From contig JAJPHM010000031.1 of NCBI GenBank assembly GCA_021325295.1, positions 62,001 through 126,000 of the forward strand: 64,000 nucleotides of DNA, written 5' to 3'. How positions within the stretch are numbered: position 1 is the first letter of the stretch; the number at the start of each line of letters is the position of its first letter. Origin of the DNA: Nitrososphaeraceae archaeon. GTDB lineage: Archaea; Thermoproteota; Nitrososphaeria; Nitrososphaerales; Nitrososphaeraceae. Below the pieces are notes generated by a model, which worked only from the letters and a program-made list of their open reading frames with translations, had not been told where the DNA came from and searched no databases. The position numbers were made by a program, and so were the translations under genes. Below, in pieces: positions 1 through 8,653 of the stretch.

Positions 1-2139
1 CATCCAATACTGAGTAGCGGGCTGAACAAGATCGTCTGACTGCTGTACGTTGAAAGTAATAGTTGGACTTCTTGTTCCATTGCTGCTGATAACGGTGCCG
101 GTCCAGGAGGTTTGGGGCATCGGAGAGAAGAGGATACCTAGGTGCTTTTCGTGAACCAGCAGCCAGACATAGTATTCATGGTTGTATAGATACGTCTTTG
201 ATGCTGAACTTGTAGCATTATAAGTTAATGATGATGTTGTATTGTAGGACTGGAACCTTTCAGTGGTGGATATCGTATCTGTGGCAGGAGTCACTACATT
301 TTGATTCTGGTCAGACCATACAACTGTAGCCGTAGAGCCAGATACGCTCTGTCCTGCCAGAGAGCCAAGTTGGGTTCTGGTTATCGGCAGGCTCTTGCTA
401 GAATCCAACCCTGAGAGGGTTATCGTGACGGCAAACTGGCCATATACTATGTAGCTTTGGGTAGAGCATGTCCCACTGCTACACGAAGTAAACGACTTGG
501 AAGTGGTTCCATCACCGAATCGATATCTAGAGTTAGCACCATCTGTTGGTGTCGCAACGGTAACGCTAGTTGTAGCATCGCATGTAAACGACTGGGTTGC
601 AGGATTGCCATTGTGATTATTATTGGTAGAGATACCCTGCAAATTGCAGCTTACAACAAAGTTAGAAGAGAATGGTGTCAGAGTACCAGAACCGGGGTTT
701 AGCTGGATTCTGACTGTAACGGCAGGAGTATATGTTACTGTAATGTTGGTATTTGCACTGGTAAAGTCAACCTTTACCTGATGGAGAGAAGAATCCCTAG
801 TTTCAGAGCTGAACATTATTCCAACTGCAAACCATCCTGCAGACAGTTCATTCATCAGGTCGGTATTGGCTTGGCTCCCTAAGGTTATCTGCTTTGGGCC
901 TGTTGTGGTGCAAGTATTGGAATTGCTGATGTAGGGTGTTCCATCGCCTATCTCTGTCCATAGCTGAGATTGGGACAGAACAACAGGATCAGAGCCACTC
1001 TGGACCATGGGCATATAGTTGCAGTTCTGGCCATTTGTCACAGAATTGACCTGCAACCCAAGCTTTACACTTGAAACAAGGGCCGTTGAAGGAATTCCAA
1101 GTGTGGTAACACGTACATCTGAACGAAAACAAGAGGCTGTGTTTGTGCTTATTGGAAGGCTTGCCACTATTGCCAAAGTGTTGTCTATAGTATTATCACC
1201 ATAAGGGCTGCCAGGACAACCTGCACCCGTGCCTGTCGTTGTCTGGTCATTTTCACTACTGCTTGGCTGGAGAATTGCAGTGTTTGGGTCCAGCTGAAAT
1301 GAACCCGTCCAGTTGCCATAGCTGAAAGACGCAGTGGTTTGCGAGCCTGCCTTTCTAATCGCCATTGAATTGAAGTTGCTCCATGCTGACTGCAGGCTTT
1401 CGTACAAAATGGGCAAGCCATTTTTGTAAAATGCTACCATGGTCTGAGAGCCTAGTTGGGCTTTGGTCATAACCTGAGTAGTATTTGATATGGAGGTGAC
1501 ACTTACCAGGGCGCCGTTTGCAAGACGATAAGAATCAAGTGGTATATTCCAGTTCTGCAAGACAGAATACATACCAGGTATCAGGGTTGAAAACCATACC
1601 TCATGCTTTAGTGGCTGACCCTCCCTGAAAATATACATTACAGTGAGAGTTCCTGCAAGGGTTGAGAAGGTCTGCGAAACGTTGGCATTATTTCCTGCCT
1701 GATTGATGGATATCGACTTAAAAGTACTGTTGACAGGAAGAGCACTATTGTATAGCTGCCACGTCTCTTTAACTGCCGTCAAGGTGCGGGTCATGTTGCT
1801 ATCAAGCAGGGTTGCCGAGCCATTCACAAACTTGACTGCAATAAGGCCTGACTGGATCGATATCGTACCATTGCCAAGATTGTTTATCACGATTGGTGCC
1901 CAAATATTATTTTTGGAATCAAAGGCCCACATTGGCAGGCCTAAGGTGGTCGCATGAGTTCCGTTTTCATAATCGGCTATCTGATAATTTGATTCCCTTG
2001 ATATGACTGGTTGATTTGATGCGGTTGTGCTGATAGAGAAAACAGTTGCAGCATCTGCTTCCTTGAAGAAAGGAATGATAGCAAATAGATTTGAAAATAG
2101 AACAAGGACCGTTATGACAAGCGAATACCAATTGGTCAT
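1..2139 (-). CDS. Large exported surface or virion-associated protein, C-terminus outside window
   Basis: An uninterrupted minus-strand frame runs from ATG at 2139 to the window edge (713 codons, no stop). The N-terminus has a hydrophobic segment at about residues 5-22 followed by a polar ending (FKEADAAT), typical of a signal peptide. The rest is rich in Ser, Thr, Asn and Gly with many N-glycosylation sequons (NGT, NST, NGS, NTT) and alternating beta-type patterns, including a PKD-like stretch near residue 550 (RYRFGDGTTSKSF) and scattered Cys. This fits an extracellular beta-rich glycoprotein such as an S-layer-like, adhesin or viral spike protein. No enzyme motif was recognised. It is the first gene of the element seen from the left and has its own promoter. 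Confidence 0.8.
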   Translation of the reverse strand, partial: MTNWYSLVITVLVLFSNLFAIIPFFKEADAATVFSISTTASNQPVISRESNYQIADYENGTHATTLGLPMWAFDSKNNIWAPIVINNLGNGTISIQSGLIAVKFVNGSATLLDSNMTRTLTAVKETWQLYNSALPVNSTFKSISINQAGNNANVSQTFSTLAGTLTVMYIFREGQPLKHEVWFSTLIPGMYSVLQNWNIPLDSYRLANGALVSVTSISNTTQVMTKAQLGSQTMVAFYKNGLPILYESLQSAWSNFNSMAIRKAGSQTTASFSYGNWTGSFQLDPNTAILQPSSSENDQTTTGTGAGCPGSPYGDNTIDNTLAIVASLPISTNTASCFRSDVRVTTLGIPSTALVSSVKLGLQVNSVTNGQNCNYMPMVQSGSDPVVLSQSQLWTEIGDGTPYISNSNTCTTTGPKQITLGSQANTDLMNELSAGWFAVGIMFSSETRDSSLHQVKVDFTSANTNITVTYTPAVTVRIQLNPGSGTLTPFSSNFVVSCNLQGISTNNNHNGNPATQSFTCDATTSVTVATPTDGANSRYRFGDGTTSKSFTSCSSGTCSTQSYIVYGQFAVTITLSGLDSSKSLPITRTQLGSLAGQSVSGSTATVVWSDQNQNVVTPATDTISTTERFQSYNTTSSLTYNATSSASKTYLYNHEYYVWLLVHEKHLGILFSPMPQTSWTGTVISSNGTRSPTITFNVQQSDDLVQPATQYWM

Positions 2140-2457
2140 TAAAATAAAATTAATTGCGTTTTAAATTTGCAGGATCCAATGACTCTATCAACTGCTCTGA
2201 AAGGTGTCCGATTCGGATACCTTATCTGTTAAGGTTCTTGCTTCAAAATATTCAAAAAGTATTTGCAAACTACATTTCTTTCAGGTTTTGGCTGAAAATA
2301 ATATGGTTGAATATCATCTGTTGCTGTCGACATTTTGAATGCAGGTGCTGACATAGACAATTTTTATCCTATGATCGTAGGAAATGTACATCTATCCAAA
2401 TAGATTTCTTCATTTTTTCTTAATGTACAAAACCCCCTTATCAAATTGCGAGTGATA
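2140..2457 (-). promoter_or_regulatory. Intergenic region with leaderless promoter for the exported protein
   Basis: This 318-bp AT-rich gap holds no convincing gene. On the minus strand a TATA-like element (TTTAAAAC, 2158-2165) lies 19-26 bases ahead of the ATG at 2139, the spacing expected for a leaderless archaeal transcript. The remainder (2170-2457) shows no clear structure. Short frames in it are not protein-like. Confidence 0.5.
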
Positions 2458-3816
2458 TTATAGTTGGAATCCTCGCAACCCTGCCGGAAATGAATTACTT
2501 GAATTCCTAGCGGTATAGATTTCATCAAGCTCAGTAGGGGTAATCCAGCTGTCAGTCGCACCATGTCTCATTAGAATGCCTTTATCTCTGAGATAATATG
2601 GTTTGTTATCTCCTTTGAATATTGATATGACAATTACTGTTTTGGTATCTGTCAATCCTTGGCCATCGAGTTCTACCTTCTGCAGCTTGAACTTTATCGT
2701 TGAAGGCTGAATATTGCTCAAAATTCTGCAAGTTATTTTGTCATGCAGTTCGCCAAGGTCATTTATCACTTGATATCCTCTTATCTGTCCATTCTTTTCA
2801 ACGCCAAGCAGTATCCTGCCTCCATTGGCATTTGCAAAGGCGACAAAAGTCTCAAGAAAATCGTTACCCTCTTCTCGTTTAAATTCTACATTTTCATTCT
2901 CTCCTCTCTTTATCAATTCAATTATTTCTGCAAGTGGCGACTCTACTTTCACGTCAGAAGAATAGTGGGACCAACCAAGGTGGATTTCTCTAGCATCCAA
3001 TAACTCATCATTTTCACCAAGTATAGCAACTGTAATGATGTCTGGCTCGAAGTCTGCTTGGCATTCTACCGACATTGACAAGTTGAAAGTTAAGTCTCCT
3101 GATTGATATGTTCGTCTCTCTTTTGCAAGATACATCTTTGCTACTATCTTGTCAGGAGAGGCAGTTTTAGTGTCAATTGTTAATGTGACCCTCTTACCCG
3201 ATATTACAATCTCAGATATCCGTGCTCTAAAATCAGGGATAACCATAATCAATTGGAAAAGATTGCTGCTGTGGTCAACTTTTGACGATAGCCTTAGAAA
3301 GTCGGTAATTGCAGTGTATAGATCGGGATATGTCGGGAGACCTTTCCTGGACAGTATTTGATAGCTTGTCCCAAAGCTAGGCGGCCTGCTCAAGGAGAAA
3401 TTCAGCAGGTTGGATGGCCAATCGTGACCACCATAACCATAATTTGACTTGCTAAATAACAGGGTAGAATTGGCATTTTCAGATATTTCTAGAATCACTC
3501 TATCCGGCAAGACTATCTTTCCAGTGCTTACCACTCCGCTCAAAATAAGCAAGAATGCGTCTATGGGAAGTATATATGAAGTCAATATCACATTCCCGTA
3601 ATCATATACTGCTGCATCTGGAAAACCAGTCTCGCTTCGATGAAACATCTCAACTTTGCCCATTACAGGAGTCATAGTATCCTGAATCATGGCAAATACA
3701 ATTCTAAAAAGAACAGCATTAGCATAGTCTGAGCGCCGGCTTATTATAAAATCAGATAGAGACTTGACAATATTGCCTGCAGGTCCATTGATATAATCTC
3801 GATACGATGATACCAT
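2458..3816 (-). CDS. Schlafen/AlbA_2-domain protein, putative nucleic-acid-binding regulator
   Basis: 452 residues. The C-terminal third (about 315-440) matches the AlbA_2 or Schlafen-core pattern: an ENVEFKRE strand, then FVAFANANGGRILLGV, then GYQVIND and a late RHGATDSWI segment. This family is found in regulators and in defence or mobile-element proteins and is linked to nucleic-acid binding. The N-terminal 300 residues are beta-rich and unrecognised. A TATA element (CTTATAAAG, 3839-3847) sits about 26 bases before the ATG at 3816, so the transcript is probably leaderless. The gene follows the exported-protein gene on the same strand with its own promoter. Its role in the element is unknown. 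Confidence 0.75.
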   Translation of the reverse strand: MVSSYRDYINGPAGNIVKSLSDFIISRRSDYANAVLFRIVFAMIQDTMTPVMGKVEMFHRSETGFPDAAVYDYGNVILTSYILPIDAFLLILSGVVSTGKIVLPDRVILEISENANSTLLFSKSNYGYGGHDWPSNLLNFSLSRPPSFGTSYQILSRKGLPTYPDLYTAITDFLRLSSKVDHSSNLFQLIMVIPDFRARISEIVISGKRVTLTIDTKTASPDKIVAKMYLAKERRTYQSGDLTFNLSMSVECQADFEPDIITVAILGENDELLDAREIHLGWSHYSSDVKVESPLAEIIELIKRGENENVEFKREEGNDFLETFVAFANANGGRILLGVEKNGQIRGYQVINDLGELHDKITCRILSNIQPSTIKFKLQKVELDGQGLTDTKTVIVISIFKGDNKPYYLRDKGILMRHGATDSWITPTELDEIYTARNSSNSFPAGLRGFQL

Positions 3817-3838
3817 CTTGAATGGAGTGAATTGTACT

Positions 3839-3847
3839 CTTTATAAG
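3839..3847 (-). promoter_or_regulatory. TATA box of the AlbA_2 gene
   Basis: The minus-strand sequence CTTATAAAG is centred 27 bases upstream of the ATG at 3816. The rest of the gap 3848-4114 shows AT-rich sequence without a recognisable gene. Confidence 0.5.
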
Positions 3848-4114
3848 GTCTCTTGGGAGTGCAAATCTGCAATATTTTCTTGGATGTGAGCAAATTGAGA
3901 ACTCGGGAGTCGAGCATGTTTTAATTTATGTGCATTTTTAAATTTGCAAGTTACTTGGTTCTCATTACACTATCATACAATGGTGCGTTAATATCTGAAG
4001 CAGTCTTCGAAAAGCATACGGTATTTTCTTTCATGCCTCTTAAATTTCCATCGCCCTGTGAGTTATTATAATAAAAAATTAGAGAAGGGAATGTAGTTGC
4101 TTGTTGGCATTCGA

Positions 4115-4624
4115 TTATTGCTTTGCGGCTATCCTGTCTATTTCCAGATTTCTATCCATCAATGTTGAAAAGGCCTTCTTAGTCTCTGGAGTCCAGTAGC
4201 CTCTTTCATTTGCTCTTTTCTCCAGGGCGTCCATATTGACTTTATTTTCAAGAGATTCTTTTTTCAGCTCTTCCAGCTCCTGCGGAGATATCTTGTTTCT
4301 TTTCTTTGCCTCATCGCCTTTCTCTTCGGATGAAAAGTCGCATTGTTTCTTCTTCTCCTCCTCTTGTGCCGCCTGTCGTTCTTTTTCTGATGCTTCCTTG
4401 GCCTTCCCTTTGTCTTCTTCTTTATTCTTCTTTTCTACGACCTTTACTTCTGCCCTTCCCTCTTCTTTTTCCACAATATCCACTTCATTTTCGGATTTGG
4501 TAACCTGTTCAGCCACTGCCTTTTCAAATGCCTGTTTCTGTCTGTTCCCCATGTCCAGTACGGCACCTTTGCCTGAAGATAGGGGGTAGTGCTTGCCGTC
4601 TTTTCGAGTTCGAAATTGAGTCAT
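4115..4624 (-). CDS. Charged coiled-coil protein of unknown function
   Basis: 169 residues, extremely rich in Lys and Glu between residues 35 and 120, which predicts a long charged helix or coiled coil. The N-terminus (residues 1-28) and the C-terminal 45 residues are less biased and may be small folded or docking parts. An AT-rich element at 4638-4650 lies about 20 bases before the ATG at 4624 and could be its promoter. It lies just downstream of two unknown genes on the same strand. The long Ser-rich frames on the opposite strand are the mirror of the Lys/Glu repeats. A scaffold-like or virion role is conceivable from composition only. Confidence 0.6.
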   Translation of the reverse strand: MTQFRTRKDGKHYPLSSGKGAVLDMGNRQKQAFEKAVAEQVTKSENEVDIVEKEEGRAEVKVVEKKNKEEDKGKAKEASEKERQAAQEEEKKKQCDFSSEEKGDEAKKRNKISPQELEELKKESLENKVNMDALEKRANERGYWTPETKKAFSTLMDRNLEIDRIAAKQ

Positions 4625-4697
4625 ATATGCTCATAATAAAATTGGAAAAAGGTTGTATCGTCTGCTTCAAATGAAGTAGACGGTAGCTTAATTTGAA

Positions 4698-5495
4698 CTA
4701 CAGTTTTAATCTCTGGGTTCGGCTTGATGGTCCTTCCATTTGCTTGTCTGGGGAATCGCCACTCCCAGGGAGTTTATTATCTGAATTTGGGGTAACACCC
4801 TGACTCTGGTTTGAACTTGAGTTGTTTGGGTTATATCCAGCTGCTTCCAGAGTTTGAGCTATTGTTTTTTCTATGCGGGTGCAGATAGGAGATATCTCCT
4901 CCCATCCTTTGTCATACATTTCAGTCCAGTACGAATATGGGATAGTATCTGTCTCATGGTACTTCAGGTTGGGGTCTGTAAAATCAATCATGGGCTTCAT
5001 TACCTGATAGGGAAATATTCCATTTGCAGTGACCTTGTACTCTGTTACCTTGTAGTGGAACCCTCCAATTCTGATAATATATTCTGCATCGTATCTGCCC
5101 CAGGCTTGCAAAAAGTTGATGGGCTTTCTGATAGTCACTATGCCTTTCTTCTGATCCACAGACTCGCCAGGAGAGAGGTGCTTCAGGGACAGCAGCCTGT
5201 CCTTTCGTGGTCCATGGTATACCTTGCGAAAGTCTTCTATCATCTCTTTTGGGATAGGAATGATATGCTGTGTGTCGACCTGTCCACCTTCCAGCTCGTA
5301 GTATCGCTTGCCAGTCTTTGGATCCAGCGTCACATAGTCTACCAAAGCATCCATTATGGGCAGAGCCCTGTAGTATTGCTTGACATCTCTATATGATTTG
5401 TAGCCTATAAGCTCCCTGCTTACTTCTTCCAAAAATGAAAGAGGATAGCGCATCAGTATAGATTTTTTGATATTTGAGACTTCTTCCTGGCTCAT
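4698..5495 (-). CDS. Element protein of unknown function, 265 residues
   Basis: Residues 1-215 are mixed alpha/beta with many aromatic residues. The last 50 residues form a polar low-complexity tail rich in Asn, Ser, Gln and Pro. The start overlaps the stop of the upstream 165-residue gene by four bases (ATGA), so the two are probably translationally coupled and act together. No known domain was recognised. Because this pair is divergent from a packaging-type ATPase gene, a structural or DNA-handling role is possible, but that is inference from position alone. Confidence 0.65.
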   Translation of the reverse strand: MSQEEVSNIKKSILMRYPLSFLEEVSRELIGYKSYRDVKQYYRALPIMDALVDYVTLDPKTGKRYYELEGGQVDTQHIIPIPKEMIEDFRKVYHGPRKDRLLSLKHLSPGESVDQKKGIVTIRKPINFLQAWGRYDAEYIIRIGGFHYKVTEYKVTANGIFPYQVMKPMIDFTDPNLKYHETDTIPYSYWTEMYDKGWEEISPICTRIEKTIAQTLEAAGYNPNNSSSNQSQGVTPNSDNKLPGSGDSPDKQMEGPSSRTQRLKL

Positions 5496-5986
5496 AGAGT
5501 AAAATTGTAATTGCCTTTTGGAGCTGAAAAGACATTGATAAGGTAGTCAGCGTTCCATGCCGAAATCTCCCAGCGATAGAGTGCATTTTTATGCATATAC
5601 ATCACGTCTTTTCTTCTAATACCAAGTGGGCGCTTGCCAATCAACCTAACCAAACCTTCGACTGTCTTCTTGTTGTCATCCTGGCTCTTTATGGCCAGAT
5701 ACCGGTACCCAAGGGAACCTAGTGCAATCTTGTCTATTGACAGGAAAAGCTTGTCCATCTTTTCTTTCAGGTCCTCTCTGATTAGATTGGTATCTTCAAC
5801 TTCAACGCTATACCTCTCATCTCCAGGTGATGGAGGAAGGCACTCTTTACACTCAAAGTAAAGACTGGTCCACCAGAGGGCAAGATAACGCAGATACAGC
5901 ATTGCTCTTGAGCGCATCAGCCTATAGCGAAAGTCTTCTTCTGACTCTTGTTCTGTGGATTTAGGATACGAAATAGAATCCATCAT
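5492..5986 (-). CDS. Element protein of unknown function, about 165 residues
   Basis: The frame is open from an ATG at 6049, but that start would overlap the divergent ATPase gene. The tandem ATG codons at 5986 and 5983 directly follow an AT-rich promoter-like stretch, so I place the start at 5986. The protein is helical at the N-terminus (residues 1-70, YRLMRSRAMLYLRYLALWW) and mixed after that. Its stop overlaps the start of the 265-residue gene. Function unknown. Confidence 0.6.
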   Translation of the reverse strand: MMDSISYPKSTEQESEEDFRYRLMRSRAMLYLRYLALWWTSLYFECKECLPPSPGDERYSVEVEDTNLIREDLKEKMDKLFLSIDKIALGSLGYRYLAIKSQDDNKKTVEGLVRLIGKRPLGIRRKDVMYMHKNALYRWEISAWNADYLINVFSAPKGNYNFTL

Positions 5987-6010
5987 AAAAAAAATTAATA
6001 ATTTTATTTT
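5987..6010. promoter_or_regulatory. Bidirectional AT-rich promoter between the unknown gene pair and the ATPase gene
   Basis: 24 bases separate the two divergent starts (ATG at 5986 minus, GTG at 6011 plus). They are almost pure A and T. Both genes would be leaderless, with TATA-like sequences overlapping the opposite gene's first codons. This is inferred from composition and spacing. Confidence 0.45.
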
Positions 6011-7279
6011 GTGATCCAGGGAGGAAGCAAGCCGGTTATTCAACTCCATCCGTTCTATCCTGCCTATTTTTGTATTGGAAAAAAGGGTGCAGGCAAGTCA
6101 GCCTTGTTGGAAAGGATGCTTGAAGTGTATTATCAGGAGGGCTATCAGGTCATGGACATGAACTGTGCCGCCGATCTGGAATCATTGCACTGGTCAGTGC
6201 CGCATCCTGACAGGCCTTCTAGCAGCGGGTATCCCATCTTGGTTATCTTGCCGGCCAGCACGTCAATGCGGATTTTCCCAAGGACGTTGAAGCTTGCCGA
6301 TGGAAGGGAAGTTGAAGCGATAAAGACTATTTCTGACTCTACTTCCTTTGCCGAGATAATTCGAGAAGCACTCAAGGAGAAAAGAGTAATTGTCTTTTCA
6401 ATCCACCTGTATGATAGCGAGGCCAAGGGACAGCTAAAGTTCTCTCACTTTATCAAGGAATTCCCAAGGGTGGTGAGGGACCATATGCCTCGAGACCTGA
6501 AGTTTGCAATAGGCCTCCGAGAATTGTCAGACCTATCTTCAAACAGGATGCTTACCTTTTCTGGAGGAGGAGAACGTGAGAGCAAGCGAGGGCTCAATTA
6601 TTTCTCTAGAGTGGCCAGACATTCTAGGACGGTTTTAGTGCTGGACATGCAGGATCCTGACCAGGTGTATTCGGCCCTGACGGCACAGGAGGACTTTATT
6701 TTGGTAAAGAGGCTAAACAAGCACCATATACCAGAAAAGCTCAACTGGCTCAAGCAGGACATTGGCAATCAGATAGAATTTGCAAAACAGCACTATTTGA
6801 TGAGCAAGCTGCAGGCTGTTAGCCTTGATAGGTTGACAAATAATTCCTTCTACTGTGTCTGGCCAGATGGTGAGTATTCACTGGAACATAACTCCCAGCC
6901 GCAGGGGTTCAGACATCATGAATCAGACGATGACGCTTTGGCGCTGGCAGGTGTATCGCTGAAATTCCTGACAAAGCAGGAACTAGAGCAATCAGACCAG
7001 GGCAAAATAGAGTACCTGAAAAAGAAGCAGGCTGCCAAGGCCGAAAGGGAGCAGCAACTTGTCAACGCATATGAGATGTATCGACAAAGGAAGGCTGAAA
7101 ATATCGCCTATTCCTGGAATGATTGTGCCAAAGACTGCAAGTTCTTTGGAGCAGACGGCAAGCCAGCTGGAAATACGCTCCGGATTGCCATCAACAGATT
7201 GGGAGAACGCGGTGGAATCCCCAGCTACCATAAACTGGCAGAAAACGATTCCAAGGACCCTGCAGATCAGTCCTCCTGA
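6011..7279 (+). CDS. HerA/FtsK/A32-type P-loop ATPase (DNA packaging or translocation)
   Basis: 422 residues from a GTG start. The Walker A loop is GKKGAGKS at residues 23-30. A Walker B-like strand with an acidic end (KFAIGLREL) lies near residue 165. A Gln-containing strand after a conserved Arg (RHSRTVLVLDMQ) near residue 205 matches the sensor strand of HerA/FtsK superfamily ATPases, which includes viral A32-like packaging ATPases and conjugative pumps. The C-terminal 100 residues are Lys/Glu-rich, then a compact piece (about 370-410) that could be a winged-helix DNA-binding tail. It is divergently transcribed from two unknown genes. The likely role is to move element DNA, either into a particle or between cells. 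Confidence 0.7.
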   Translation: MIQGGSKPVIQLHPFYPAYFCIGKKGAGKSALLERMLEVYYQEGYQVMDMNCAADLESLHWSVPHPDRPSSSGYPILVILPASTSMRIFPRTLKLADGREVEAIKTISDSTSFAEIIREALKEKRVIVFSIHLYDSEAKGQLKFSHFIKEFPRVVRDHMPRDLKFAIGLRELSDLSSNRMLTFSGGGERESKRGLNYFSRVARHSRTVLVLDMQDPDQVYSALTAQEDFILVKRLNKHHIPEKLNWLKQDIGNQIEFAKQHYLMSKLQAVSLDRLTNNSFYCVWPDGEYSLEHNSQPQGFRHHESDDDALALAGVSLKFLTKQELEQSDQGKIEYLKKKQAAKAEREQQLVNAYEMYRQRKAENIAYSWNDCAKDCKFFGADGKPAGNTLRIAINRLGERGGIPSYHKLAENDSKDPADQSS

Positions 7280-7536
7280 AGCTATTTAGAAGTAGCGTAC
7301 AGCAGCACGGGCCGTACATTTTGAACTCTTTTCGACATTACAGCCAAATTTGAGCGTAAAAACAAGGACGAACACGAGGGCCTAGCGCGAACAGTATTGT
7401 GCAAAATGTACGTTTGTACGCTTGTTTTGGCAGTTTTGCCCCTGCTCTAGTACCTGTAACGTACTATTTACGTCATCGTGCGTGTATGCGAATTTCAATT
7501 CGAGGGGTAAAATTGTCTATGCCATAATGTGGATTC
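7280..7536. promoter_or_regulatory. Intergenic region with six GTAC motifs and a palindrome
   Basis: No gene is seen here. GTAC occurs at 7297, 7314, 7408, 7416, 7450 and 7461, several in a CGTAC context, far more than expected in 170 bases. A perfect inverted repeat CGAATT-TC-AATTCG covers 7489-7502. The region separates the ATPase gene from the convergent phosphatase gene, so it is a 3'-3' gap. It could hold terminators or protein-binding sites. Confidence 0.35.
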
Positions 7537-7923
7537 TTATGGCAGGCTTACATTGAATAGCTTTTTTAGTTTCTTGATGTGGCTTGGTTCTATTTGCGCA
7601 ATGGGCACTTTTTCTGTTACCAGATTGTATGCATCATAAAAGTCCATGTTGTATTTCTTTACCAGCACTCCTATGGCTATTGCATTGCTTCTGCTCTGTC
7701 CAGCTCCGCAGCATATCACTATTTTCTTATGCCGGTCAAGACATGATATGGCATAGTCTATCTTTTGCTTGTAGATCTCGACGGGTTGGCTTTCGTCTAA
7801 CATGTCCCTGACATCTACTATCCAAAAGTCAGTATTGTTGAGTGGGCCTTCCTGCAGGACGGTTTGCGGATACATATCCTGTCCCAGGCCATGAGTAGCC
7901 AGATTGTCTGTAATTTTGAACAT
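7537..7923 (-). CDS. Dual-specificity-like protein (Cys) phosphatase
   Basis: 128 residues, a minimal Cys-phosphatase. The signature CGAGQSRS is the C-x5-R-S/T P-loop of dual-specificity and tyrosine phosphatases, with nucleophile Cys72 and Arg78. An upstream Asp-containing loop (VDVRD, residues 36-40) is where the general-acid region is expected. These enzymes remove phosphate from Ser, Thr or Tyr, or from nucleotides or RNA 5' ends in some relatives. It is the last gene of a leftward operon led by a small DNA-binding-like protein. A phosphatase on a mobile element suggests interference with host phosphosignalling or RNA ends, but the substrate cannot be told. Confidence 0.75.
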   Translation of the reverse strand: MFKITDNLATHGLGQDMYPQTVLQEGPLNNTDFWIVDVRDMLDESQPVEIYKQKIDYAISCLDRHKKIVICCGAGQSRSNAIAIGVLVKKYNMDFYDAYNLVTEKVPIAQIEPSHIKKLKKLFNVSLP

Positions 7924-7953
7924 GACCGTGCAGCTGCCGTCAAAAATGCAAAG

Positions 7954-8232
7954 TTAGGGAAAGCGAAAGCTTTCCGGTATGCCATACACGGCCTGTACAT
8001 AGTTGGCCTTGGCATATCCCCATAGCTCGCTAATCACTTGCTCGACAGCCTTGTCACTTATCTCCACTTCAACCAAGACAGGCTCTCGTTGCTTTGCTAT
8101 TGATACCTCCAATCCTTTCAGGTCGACCTTGGAAGTATCTACCAGATTCGTTACATCCCAGCTGTCCATCTTTGCCGCCAAAAATTGCAGCTTGCCGTCA
8201 CTTGTTTTTCGTACCTCAGCTATCGTTTTCAT
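7954..8232 (-). CDS. Small element protein of unknown function, 92 residues
   Basis: Mixed beta/alpha, acidic and basic residues balanced, no Cys. A Shine-Dalgarno-like GAGAGG lies about 10 bases before the ATG at 8232. It sits between the frameshifted gene and the phosphatase gene, same strand, in one probable operon. No family recognised. Confidence 0.6.
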   Translation of the reverse strand: MKTIAEVRKTSDGKLQFLAAKMDSWDVTNLVDTSKVDLKGLEVSIAKQREPVLVEVEISDKAVEQVISELWGYAKANYVQAVYGIPESFRFP

Positions 8233-8280
8233 TCTTGTTTTCCTCTCAAATAGAGCAATAGAAATAGTGGAGGTGGTATA

Positions 8281-8653
8281 TTAGGTTGCTTGGTAGGCCG
8301 AGCGGTCCTGATGCTGTTTCGCTTGCTTCAGAAATGCTTCAATATAGCCTTGGTCATCGTGAGCTATCTCGCTGAGCCTTTCGTCATCGATTCCCAATTT
8401 CTTTTTCATTTTGTATAATCTGCATTCACCTAAGCTGCCAGGTAATGCGGAACTATTTCCTGGATCGAGGTACATAAAGAACCATGTTAGTATCTCTGAG
8501 TTTAGACCATAATCGAAAGAACCGCCATACCATTCTTTCAATGTGGGTTTCCAGAATTCATAGAGCTTGCGTGGTAGGACAAGTTTGACATTAATCCCAA
8601 CATGCTCACCAAGCTCGCCATTGTATTTGACAGGTGGTTTTTGGAGTTGTCAT
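8281..8653 (-). pseudogene. Small DNA-binding-like protein gene with apparent one-base frameshift
   Basis: A start ATG at 8653 overlaps the stop of the upstream gene (ATGA). Its frame hits a stop after 15 codons. The neighbouring frame is open and protein-like from directly after the upstream stop down to TAA/TAG near 8281, but has no ATG or GTG. Removing one A from the A5 run (T5 on the plus strand, 8638-8642) joins MTTPK to PPVKYNGELG and gives a continuous protein of about 123 residues. The restored N-terminal half contains VGINVKLVLPRKLYEFWKP, which resembles the VTIRLTVPKQLWRKYKR strand-helix of the gene at 9214-9456, hinting at a shared ribbon-helix-helix-like fold. It may be a pseudogene, a sequencing error or a programmed slip at the A run. 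If the frame is intact only from TTG at 8541, the product is 86 residues. Confidence 0.6.

Noticed and set aside
457-1957. Several plus- and minus-strand frames of 60-85 codons
   Set aside because: They are antisense or off-frame shadows of the large exported protein, which is continuous on the minus strand from 2139 to the window edge.
4236-4589. Ser/Phe-rich plus-strand frame
   Set aside because: It mirrors the Lys/Glu codons of the coiled-coil gene on the minus strand.
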